43,023 nt of DNA from positions 1 to 43,023 of the forward strand of contig JASJCB010000090.1 in assembly GCA_030066195.1 (NCBI GenBank), read 5' to 3'. Shown piece after piece: positions 17,936 through 25,104 of the stretch (its first letter is position 1; every line of letters starts with the position of its first letter). The notes beneath the pieces were generated by a model, which was given only the letters and a program-made list of their open reading frames with translations, was not told the DNA's origin and did not search any database. Both the position numbers and the translations under genes were made by a program. The DNA comes from Acidobacteriota bacterium (GTDB lineage Bacteria; Acidobacteriota; Holophagae; Acanthopleuribacterales; Acanthopleuribacteraceae).

Positions 17936-18127
17936 ATGCGAGAATTTTTCACTCTTTCTATTTTGGTTTTAGCTTTAGCGTTACCCATCTCGGCCTTTGA
18001 AAACAAGCACGAATTGCGATGCGGCCTCTATAATATTGGCGGTTGGCCGTTACCGCTATGCTGCACCATCGAGGTAGCTACCGGAGAAGTCGCTGATTGT
18101 GTGCCGATGATGCCATGGGAGCGGTAG
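17936..18127 (+). CDS. Small secreted Cys protein, copy 2 (C...CC-x11-C)
   Basis: A 63-residue protein with an excellent ribosome site (GAGGAG, then six T, then ATG). Residues 1-20 form a signal peptide ending LPISAF. The mature part of about 43 residues has cysteines at 29, 42, 43 and 55. CC-to-C spacing is identical to copy 1 and the intervening TG is kept; the C to CC distance differs (13 against 8). It lies 18 bases after propeller copy 1 and 48 bases before propeller copy 2, so it belongs to the same transcript. I know of no named family. The matched pattern in two otherwise diverged peptides is good evidence that both are real genes. Confidence 0.74.
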   Translation: MREFFTLSILVLALALPISAFENKHELRCGLYNIGGWPLPLCCTIEVATGEVADCVPMMPWER

Positions 18128-18175
18128 GATGAAACAAAGGAATTTCATTAGATCGCAGGCGCTGTTATCGACGTA

Positions 18176-19180
18176 ATGATGAATTGCCTACTCTTTTTTC
18201 TCATCTTCTTTCAAAACAAGGAACTATCCTTTGAGACAACGGTGTTCCTTGAAGATGCTTTTGATATTCAAACCATGGATGCTGAAAAAGAGGTTGTCGC
18301 GCTATTGGCAAAGTCGACGCCCTATGTGCGAATCTACAACTCAAAAGGAGTTCAATTGGCGGCTTGGGGGCAATTTGGTCATGGGCCGTCAGAAATTAGC
18401 CTTGGATGTAGTATCGCCATAGACAGTAATTCGGTATGGGTCCTGGACCGATCGCCGCCTAAAATTATGCAATTTAATTTCAACGGTCAGCTTATCAAAA
18501 CGTTGAAATTAGACATGTTCATCCTATCTGCAAGGGTCGATGCCGGTGGTGGACGTGTTTTTGTTCAAGGTGGGGGGTGGTTACAGCCCGTGGACCAGTT
18601 GTACTCCCTTGTTCCTGGGGAAAAAAGAAAAATTCGGGATGTAAAACTTGGCCTCAAAACTAAATTAAAGAACCCTCACGGCGCCTCTTATACGATTCCC
18701 CGACCATACTCAGAACGTGACCTGTGGTCGGTGATGGGAGACGGAACCTTGACCTACATAGAGAAAGGCAGTTCTATAGTAATGTATCAAGGAAAAAATG
18801 GTAAGTTAGGCTATGGTTGGGGCTTTGAAAGCAAGAAGTATGCAGTCACCAAGCCGGCCGTCAAAAAATGGCTCAACAGATTTTTCCCAGGCCTGCAAAA
18901 TGAAAAAGTTAACGCGGCAAGTTGGTTAGGACAGGCCCGAAGGATTCCTCCCCCTAAGTACTATCCCCCTGCGATACGCATGATTACGGATGACACCGAC
19001 ATTTGGTTGTTACGTTCCATCGGGATTGAGACCCAACTTTGGGAAAGGTATGTTTCGGGCAGCTTGGCAGGGAAGATTCATTTACCGATTGATTTCGATG
19101 TGATAACGATAGGAAATACCCAATGCTATGCCTTGGAATCGAAGGAGGAGCCGCGGCTGTTGAAGTTGAACATTCGGTGA
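18176..19180 (+). CDS. Exported 6-bladed propeller, island copy 2
   Basis: A 334-residue protein beginning MMNCLLFFLIFF, a short export signal. No strong ribosome site is seen near the ATG pair at 18176/18179. It has AAWGQFGHGPSEISLGCSIA and SVWVLDRSPPKIMQFNFNG at the places where copy 1 has its G-GPG motif, and RRIPPPKYYPP and TQLWERY near the C-terminus, so it is a paralog of the protein at 16898. Overall identity is modest, which argues for an old duplication of a peptide-plus-propeller module. DNA is AT-rich compared with neighbours. No enzyme motif is seen. The stop at 19180 is followed by about 215 bases without a gene before the minus-strand terminator. Confidence 0.75.
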   Translation: MMNCLLFFLIFFQNKELSFETTVFLEDAFDIQTMDAEKEVVALLAKSTPYVRIYNSKGVQLAAWGQFGHGPSEISLGCSIAIDSNSVWVLDRSPPKIMQFNFNGQLIKTLKLDMFILSARVDAGGGRVFVQGGGWLQPVDQLYSLVPGEKRKIRDVKLGLKTKLKNPHGASYTIPRPYSERDLWSVMGDGTLTYIEKGSSIVMYQGKNGKLGYGWGFESKKYAVTKPAVKKWLNRFFPGLQNEKVNAASWLGQARRIPPPKYYPPAIRMITDDTDIWLLRSIGIETQLWERYVSGSLAGKIHLPIDFDVITIGNTQCYALESKEEPRLLKLNIR

Positions 19181-19390
19181 GAGTTTCCAGGTTTCTTCCG
19201 AAAAGAGCGTGACTCGGAGGCAGGAAAATGCTCAACCCCCGGCGCTACCAGTTGGGCTTCCCCCAGGCTGCGCGATTGTTCTCCTCCTGATAACAGAACG
19301 GCGAGACGCCGGCGCTCACGGGAATACCCCATAGCCTGGCTTATCATGTTTGCAGGCGTGTCTTGTCGCCCTCCGAAGACTCTAAAAAGG

Positions 19391-19429
19391 AAAAAACCGG
19401 GAAGATCCCGAGCATTCACGCCCGGGATC
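19391..19429 (-). terminator. Probable terminator of the LolA-like gene (minus strand)
   Basis: GATCCCGAGC at 19404-19413 pairs with GCCCGGGATC at 19420-19429 (10 bp, one wobble) around a 6-base loop. On the minus strand it is followed after a few bases by six T (complement of 19391-19396). It lies 28 bases past the stop of the gene at 19457-20197. The left repeat copy has the same hairpin without a clear T-run. Confidence 0.65.
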
Positions 19430-19721
19430 ATCGAGTTTCATGGCATAAACTCAGAATCAACTCGCGGGCTTATTGAATACGCTGTCCTGAACGGTTGGGT
19501 TGACTTCCACCTTCTCAATGAAGTACTCGCGGCTGAAGATGCCCTCTTCCATGAAAACGAAATGGGCGATCATGATGCCGTCTACCTTGCGCCATTCATC
19601 GAAAATCCAGGAACCCGGCGCAAAGCGTCCGCCCGCGCCTTCGACCGCCATCTTGGCGGGCAACCAGGTTTTTTTGTTCAGGTACCAGTGTTGTTTGCCG
19701 CCCCCGGCAAGGGTTACTTCC
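19396..19721. repeat. Direct repeat, right copy, bounding the AT-rich island
   Basis: Partner of 16012-16338 in the same orientation. Here the block is part of the intact LolA-like gene (its last 88 codons) plus about 60 bases downstream, including the terminator hairpin. The distance between copies is about 3384 bases. Confidence 0.93.
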
Positions 19722-20197
19722 AAATGCCAGGTATCGGCGCCGTCCACGTCGGCGGAACCGACCATGAGGAGCTTGTGACCTTTCTTCTTGTAATCCACCA
19801 ACGGACATTCGAAAGGGGCTTCGTTCTTCAGTGTTGCCGCGGCCTCGGCGGGTAGGGCGTAAGCTCCCTTCGATTGGCGGCTCTCGCCCATGCCCCAGGC
19901 TTCCTTGCCGTTGTAGGCGCGGACCACCTTGATCTCCGGACTGAACTGCGTACCGAACCGGTTCAGGCCCTGGATATCGAAGCGCACCTTGTCGTCGCGT
20001 TTGCGATGGATGACCATGGGATGCTCGATGCCGTTATAGACATACATTCCGGTCAGTTTCAGAGTAGAAATCGAGGCCTGCTTTTGGGCGCCGCCCACGG
20101 CCTTCAGATAGTTATTTGCCGCTTCCTCGACTGAGGGCGCGTCCGAAAAAGGAGTCGGCGCCGACAGCATTAAAAGAAGCATCAGTGTGGCTTGCAT
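19457..20197 (-). CDS. Exported LolA-like outer-membrane lipoprotein-sorting family protein
   Basis: A 246-residue protein with GGAGGAG before its ATG (20197-20195) and a signal peptide at residues 1-18. It starts with the pattern AANNYLKAVGGAQK, continues KLTGMYVYNGIEHPMVIHRK and VVRAYNGKEAWGM, and ends in strands with GGGKQHWYLNKKTWLP. This is the style of single-domain LolA/LolB-fold proteins that bind lipids or lipoproteins in the periplasm; a true LolA role is not shown. It follows the PQQ-propeller gene by 12 bases and is likely in its operon. Its 3' third is duplicated at 16074-16338, on the far side of the AT-rich island. Confidence 0.75.
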   Translation of the reverse strand: MQATLMLLLMLSAPTPFSDAPSVEEAANNYLKAVGGAQKQASISTLKLTGMYVYNGIEHPMVIHRKRDDKVRFDIQGLNRFGTQFSPEIKVVRAYNGKEAWGMGESRQSKGAYALPAEAAATLKNEAPFECPLVDYKKKGHKLLMVGSADVDGADTWHLEVTLAGGGKQHWYLNKKTWLPAKMAVEGAGGRFAPGSWIFDEWRKVDGIMIAHFVFMEEGIFSREYFIEKVEVNPTVQDSVFNKPAS

Positions 20198-20209
20198 GTT
20201 CTCTCCTCC

Positions 20210-21409
20210 TTACTTCACCTTCAGGGCGACCATTTCTTTATTGTTGCGTACATAGAGGACGCCGTTGGAAAGCGTGGGTTGGGTCCAGCAGCGGCCGGTC
20301 AGCACCTGCATGGAACCTTTTTCGGTGTAGGCCTTGGGCGTGGCTTCCACCAAAACCAGCCGGCCGCGTTCGCCCATCACGAACAGCAAACCGTCGCTCA
20401 TGATCAACGAGCCTTTGCCCAGTCCGCGTTTAACCCATTTTTGTTCCTGGGTGACCACATCCATGCATTTGAAGGTTGCTTTATGGAAGCCGTAGATGAT
20501 CCGGCCCTGGGCCACCGAACCGTTGAAGTGATTGTTCATGACCTTGGCTTCCCAAAGACTTTCCGATTGGATCTCCCCGCCGGACGCCTTGAGCTGAACC
20601 AACTTGGCGCCCGCGTCGTAGGAGGCGGAAACAAAGATCTTGTCGCCCTCGATAATCAGGGGCGGCGCGGGTTTAATGCCCAGTTCCTGGACGAAGGCTT
20701 GCTTCCACATTTCCTTGCCGTCCAAGGTAAAGCCGGCGATATGTTCCTTGGACAGGGCCACGATGTGGCGGATGCCGCCCAGTTCCATCAGGACGGGCGA
20801 ACTGTAGGCCTGGTCGTCGTTACTCGCCGTCCAGTTCACCTCACCGTTTTTCTTGTTGAACGAGACCAGGTTCTTGCCGTCTTTACCACCTGTTTCCAGG
20901 ATCAATTGATCATCCACGATCAAGGGCGCGGCGCAAAAAGCCCAGGTGGGGATCTCACTGCCGAAGGTCTTGATGTCCGTCTTCCAGATCAGGGAACCGT
21001 CGGCTTTGTTGACAGCGGCCAGGGTGCCGCGAGAAGCCAGGGCGTAAACCGTGTCGCCTTCAACGGTGGGCGTGGAGCGGGGGCCGTTGCCGAAATTGTT
21101 GGTGAACAGGGCATCCAGTTCGGTGCGCCAGATGGTTTTGCCGGTTTTAGCATCGGCGCAAAGGACATATTCGCCGGCGTCGTCGCTGTCCATGGTGTAG
21201 AGCTTGTCGCCCTCCACCGAAATCGCGGAAAACGCGGCGCCGACGGGTACCCGCCAGAACTCCTTGGGACCGCCCTCCGGCCAGGCGCGTAAAAGCCCTT
21301 TTTCAATGGCGACACCGTCGCGATTGGGCCCGCGAAACTGGAGCCAATCCGCGGCAGAAACTGGTAGTAATGCCGTCATGGTGATAAGGCACAAGCCTTT
21401 GAGTAACAT
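20210..21409 (-). CDS. Exported PQQ-like (BamB-type) eight-bladed propeller protein
   Basis: A 399-residue protein. The ATG at 21409-21407 is chosen because TAGGAGG lies 7 bases upstream and a signal peptide (LLKGLCLITMTALLPVSA) follows; an upstream frame to 21502 is not supported. The mature start DWLQFRGPNRDGVA is typical of PQQ-binding-like proteins found in Acidobacteria and Planctomycetes, and repeated blades read GDKLYTMDSDDAGEYV, GDTVYALASRGTLAAVNKADG and NLVSFNKKNGEVNWTAS. No catalytic residues of a PQQ alcohol dehydrogenase are evident, so it is probably a structural or scaffold propeller. It is cotranscribed with the LolA-like gene 12 bases downstream. Confidence 0.88.
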   Translation of the reverse strand: MLLKGLCLITMTALLPVSAADWLQFRGPNRDGVAIEKGLLRAWPEGGPKEFWRVPVGAAFSAISVEGDKLYTMDSDDAGEYVLCADAKTGKTIWRTELDALFTNNFGNGPRSTPTVEGDTVYALASRGTLAAVNKADGSLIWKTDIKTFGSEIPTWAFCAAPLIVDDQLILETGGKDGKNLVSFNKKNGEVNWTASNDDQAYSSPVLMELGGIRHIVALSKEHIAGFTLDGKEMWKQAFVQELGIKPAPPLIIEGDKIFVSASYDAGAKLVQLKASGGEIQSESLWEAKVMNNHFNGSVAQGRIIYGFHKATFKCMDVVTQEQKWVKRGLGKGSLIMSDGLLFVMGERGRLVLVEATPKAYTEKGSMQVLTGRCWTQPTLSNGVLYVRNNKEMVALKVK

Positions 21410-21854
21410 GAAACCGCCTCCTAAGCGTGTTTGTCCGAGACGTAGGCATCCATTGTAGCGAATGTCGGACAAAAGAAAATGGGGAATTGATGATTCCTCC
21501 AAGCGGGCGGATGCCCTCTTGAATTAAAGCGTAACAGTTCAGGCGGACTGATCATGGTACGTTGACATTTTCGGTTAGGTTGCGTGAGAAAATCTTTAGC
21601 GGGCCTCTGAGGAACGTAAAGTGAAAACTGAAAACATTGTCGCCGCGCGCGGTGGGTCCGTTTTTCGCGTCAATAGGTTGTGCCCGAGCTCGGGGAGTCC
21701 ATTTTTCAAGTCTGCAATGAATGTCCCGAGCGCGGTGATGGGCATTTTTATCCTTCAGCAGGCCCGCCTTGCCCGATTGGTTGCTTTTATTTCGGAGCTC
21801 ACAGTGGTTTGACCCTGCCCGAACTTATTGAGAAGTTGGCGTAGGGTTCCGCTT
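21410..21854. other. Gene-poor interval
   Basis: This 445-base gap between the PQQ-propeller gene and the DUF1703-type gene should hold the promoter of the minus-strand PQQ/LolA-like operon. On the plus strand a TTGACA at 21562-21567 and a GTG at 21621 with GAGGA upstream open a 63-codon frame (to 21812), but its product resembles nothing I know and has low coding appeal. No RNA gene is seen. Confidence 0.5.
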
Positions 21855-23528
21855 TTACGGCTTCAGGACGACACTGTTCAAGTAGGTACGCTTACCGCTC
21901 ACGGCGACAGCGATCGCCCTGGCTTTTTTTAAACCGGCTTCCCATAATTCATGTGCATAGCCCTGGGTTTGGATCTGCTGCAAGGCGGCGGATGCGGCCT
22001 CTTCCGGCGTTTTGTCGCCACATGTCTTGAACTCGAAGATGAAGCCGGTTTTAGTTTTATCCTCGGGCGTCACCAATACGTCGTAGCGTCCATGGCCGGA
22101 CTCCCGGTTGCTTTGCACCCGGTAGTTTTCGCGAAGAGCAATCAGCATGCCCAGCAAAAAGGGGTGATAAACACGTTCCGGTTCTTCGCCGCCGGTATCG
22201 TGATAACTCAACACGCCTTTGACCATATTGCCGAATAAATCTGAGAGACGGGGAATGTCCTCGGCCAGGAGAGCTTCGGTCAGGGGTTTCAAACCCATCG
22301 AGCCCACTTGTTCCTCGATCCAACCGGTAACCGTATCCTCATAAAAATTGCGCACTTCCAAGTTGGGAATGGTCAGCTTACACACAAATCGTCCGTTGGC
22401 AATGGTGGTTTCCGTGGGTTTCAGGTAGCCGCTGAAGGTGAGCATGGCCCAAATGGATCGGGAGTTCAAGCGGTTCAATACCATATTGGTTTCCAGCACT
22501 TCCTCCACGGTCTCATCTTGCATCAGGGTTTCCAGGGCTTCGCGGGGGATGGCGTTATTGCCGGTGACCAGATCGTGAATCAACTGGTTATCGCTGGTGT
22601 TGACCCAATAGGGTCGACAAGCCGCCCCCGGATTGGCCGCCAGGTTCATGATGGACCAGGGGTTGTAGATGGTATGGCTTCCGAAACGATAACCGTTGTA
22701 CCAGTTCTTGACCTCTTCCAAGCGATCGTCCAAGCCGGCATCGTGGAGCACCTCAGCCACCTCATTCGAAGTAAAGCCGAAATGTTGCGCATAGGGTTCG
22801 TCCAGCAGGGTGTGCACATCCAGATTGTTGAGACCGGAAAAAATAGATTCCTTTGCGATGCGCAGAATGCCGGTCATGACGCCTTTTTGCAGGTAGTCAT
22901 TGTCTTTCAGAGCCCCGCACAGCAGGTCGCGCATAAAAGCCACGATTTCATCGTAATAGTTGTAGCGGTAGCCGGCATAGATGGGCGTGTCGTATTCGTC
23001 AATCAACACCATGACCTTTTTGCCGCAAGCCCGATACAACAACTCGGTAAGCAACGAAAGCGCATCTTGCAAGTGAGCGGTTTTGGCGGTTCCGTTCAGG
23101 ATATCCTCAACCATCCGCTTGTCCAGGCCCCTGGGATCTGCTTGAGCAATGGTTTCCTCGTGCTGTCGATATAAACGCGCCAGGCTGGAGGCAAGACGGT
23201 CATAACAGGTTTCGAAATCGGTAACCTTGACATCCTTAAAGCTAAGAAATACAGTGGGATATTGTCCACAATGGGCCATGATATCGGCCTGTCGGGAAAC
23301 GGCAAGTCCATGAAACAAGGAGGCGGAATCTTCGGAACTTCGATCGAAGAAATGGTGCAGCATGGACAGGTTGATCGTTTTGCCGAAACGCCTGGGACGC
23401 GGCAGTAAGATGACCTCGGCCCCGCTACGCACCACATCCGCGACCAGAAGGGATTTATCCACGTAGTAAAAATTGCCCTCGCGCAGTTTTCTGAAGTTGG
23501 AAATGTCGATCGGGACGGGTCTCTTCAT
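21855..23528 (-). CDS. AAA-ATPase-like / PD-(D/E)XK nuclease family protein (DUF1703 type)
   Basis: A 557-residue protein; the ATG at 23528-23526 has GGAGG 5 bases upstream and gives the usual family start KRPVPIDISNFRKLREGNFYYVDKS. The N-terminal AAA-ATPase-like domain (about 5-225) has PRPRRFGKTINLSML as its P-loop and VMVLIDEYDTPI as Walker B. The C-terminal PD-(D/E)XK-like domain (about 455-555) contains YDVLVTPEDKTKTGFIFEFK, with the spaced aspartate and ExK of the nuclease core. Families with this build are often multicopy and their role is unknown, though a defence or mobile-element link is suspected. It appears complete and is flanked by genes of ordinary type, with no transposase nearby. 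Confidence 0.93.
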   Translation of the reverse strand: MKRPVPIDISNFRKLREGNFYYVDKSLLVADVVRSGAEVILLPRPRRFGKTINLSMLHHFFDRSSEDSASLFHGLAVSRQADIMAHCGQYPTVFLSFKDVKVTDFETCYDRLASSLARLYRQHEETIAQADPRGLDKRMVEDILNGTAKTAHLQDALSLLTELLYRACGKKVMVLIDEYDTPIYAGYRYNYYDEIVAFMRDLLCGALKDNDYLQKGVMTGILRIAKESIFSGLNNLDVHTLLDEPYAQHFGFTSNEVAEVLHDAGLDDRLEEVKNWYNGYRFGSHTIYNPWSIMNLAANPGAACRPYWVNTSDNQLIHDLVTGNNAIPREALETLMQDETVEEVLETNMVLNRLNSRSIWAMLTFSGYLKPTETTIANGRFVCKLTIPNLEVRNFYEDTVTGWIEEQVGSMGLKPLTEALLAEDIPRLSDLFGNMVKGVLSYHDTGGEEPERVYHPFLLGMLIALRENYRVQSNRESGHGRYDVLVTPEDKTKTGFIFEFKTCGDKTPEEAASAALQQIQTQGYAHELWEAGLKKARAIAVAVSGKRTYLNSVVLKP

Positions 23529-23625
23529 GGGAGCCTCCGAACCAATCATAACAGGTGCGATGGTTGCGGGTTAAGGATTTTGCAGGACAACTCTATCTCT
23601 CGATTTGCATACCAGGGCATCGGGG

Positions 23626-24978
23626 TCAAGAGGAGCTGTCCACGGTCTCGGGGGTTCGATCGGTTTCCCGGTCGGAAGAGGCTCCGTTGGGGTCGCTCTC
23701 GGCTGTATCCGGGGGTGCGGTCCCCTCCCCTGCCCTGGCTTTGGCCTCTTCTTCGGCGGCCTTTTTGGCGGCAGCCCGTTGCGTCACCTTCATCTTCATG
23801 AAGATCACCTTCATCATTTCTTCGATCTTCTTGAAAAAACCCAGGGGATGAAACGGTTCGACCGGCAGGTAATTGACGGCTTTGAAGGAGCGGGCCCGTT
23901 CCCGCTTCGCCTCTACATCCTCCTCGTTGCCCAGCATGGCCAGCGGAATGGCGCCGTCGTTCTCGGAGGAAATGGTTTTGGCCAGGTCGAACCCGGAAAT
24001 GGTATCCAGGGTCTCGTAAACCAGAATAAGGCAAGGGCGATAATAATCGATAATCTTCTGGACATTGGTGTAGCGGCCCTTGGAGATCAGCACCCCGTAC
24101 TTGCGCTGCAGTACCTTGCCGATCCGTTGCAAGATTTCTTCATCCCTGGCCAGAACCAGAATCCAGGGCTCGCCCTGGTGTAAGACCGTTTTGTAGTCAT
24201 AGGCCAGGATCGGTGCTTTGTTGCCGGCGCGCTCCACTTGTCTCTTGACCGGTTTTTTGCCTACCCCGCGATCCTTGAGGAAGGCGCGATCGCCGTTTTT
24301 CTTGAAGGCCTGTTTTTCGGCGATCCATTCGGCCAGTCGTTTTTCCGTTTCGGCATCCAGGTTCGTGAATTTGACGCCGATCAACTCCTCGCCCACGTTG
24401 TTGATGTAGAGCACGCGTCCGGCTGCCGAAATCTTGAAACCGGGCTCCAGTTCGAAACCCAGGGTGGTTTCCTTGTCCACCATCAGGTATTGGCCGATCT
24501 TCCCGGTCATTTCAGAGGTGATATCCGCGCCCACCGGCCCGATATTGACCAGGCGGCCCTCGCAAAAATCGTTGAACATGGATGTGTACAAAAGCTCGGG
24601 TCGCGGGGCCAGGTTCAGCTCGGTCAGGCCGAAATCGTCGTTGATATTCAAGCCCAACGGATAGACAAAGCGCAGGGCTTCCTTGCCTTCCAACTTGCCG
24701 GCGCCCATGACGGTCAGGCTGCCGTAGTATTCCTTGCCCTCGTAATAAAAGGACATACCCACGGATTGCCCGGCGCGAATTTCGTACTTTTCCCGGTCCT
24801 CGCCGGAGAATTCGACAAAGATCGATTCCTCGTCATCGTCCATGAGGCGAGCGCGTAAGCCGTTGCTGCCCAGCTTGAATTCCAACGAACGAGCGTTGTC
24901 GATGAGGCGACTAAAAATAACCCGAACCTCTTGCGGGTCGGCAACTTGTGGGTGTTTCTTCTTCTTTTTAAAAACCAT
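23626..24978 (-). CDS. PilZ-like protein with a degenerate receiver domain
   Basis: A 450-residue cytoplasmic protein with a lysine-rich start (VFKKKKKHPQ). Residues 15-115 look like a YcgR-type N-terminal domain, and 130-230 a PilZ domain with GRLVNIGPVGADI in place of the [DN]xSxxG motif; the c-di-GMP-binding RxxxR is not clear. Residues 267-390 have the receiver fold (EPWILVLARDEEILQRIGKV, CLILVYETLDTISGFDLAK, VNYLPVEPFHP) but the phospho-acceptor aspartate is a tyrosine and the conserved lysine before proline is missing. The last 55 residues are a low-complexity acidic tail. It probably senses c-di-GMP or binds partners without phosphorylation, for example at pili or for motility, but no such genes are adjacent. 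Confidence 0.75.
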   Translation of the reverse strand: MVFKKKKKHPQVADPQEVRVIFSRLIDNARSLEFKLGSNGLRARLMDDDEESIFVEFSGEDREKYEIRAGQSVGMSFYYEGKEYYGSLTVMGAGKLEGKEALRFVYPLGLNINDDFGLTELNLAPRPELLYTSMFNDFCEGRLVNIGPVGADITSEMTGKIGQYLMVDKETTLGFELEPGFKISAAGRVLYINNVGEELIGVKFTNLDAETEKRLAEWIAEKQAFKKNGDRAFLKDRGVGKKPVKRQVERAGNKAPILAYDYKTVLHQGEPWILVLARDEEILQRIGKVLQRKYGVLISKGRYTNVQKIIDYYRPCLILVYETLDTISGFDLAKTISSENDGAIPLAMLGNEEDVEAKRERARSFKAVNYLPVEPFHPLGFFKKIEEMMKVIFMKMKVTQRAAAKKAAEEEAKARAGEGTAPPDTAESDPNGASSDRETDRTPETVDSSS

Positions 24979-25104
24979 GGCAGACGGGCGACTTCCCTCA
25001 GTCTCGATACAAGAATTCTACCCGAAAATCCGAGAGTCCCGGAAATTTTTTACAAAACATCTGCCGGTAAACACTGTCAACACGGGATTACAGCACCCGG
25101 GAGT

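Noticed and set aside
16838..19189. Shared string GGTGAGAGTTTC near 16845 and 19179 as possible short attachment sites
   Set aside because: Only 12 bases, one copy lies inside the island between genes, and the 325-bp repeats explain the borders better.
20192..21292. Plus-strand open frame of 366 codons
   Set aside because: Shadow of the PQQ-like propeller gene, which has a good ribosome site and signal peptide.
21621..21812. Plus-strand frame of 63 codons with a GTG start and a fair ribosome site
   Set aside because: No homology I can recognise and an odd composition; mentioned only within the interval description.
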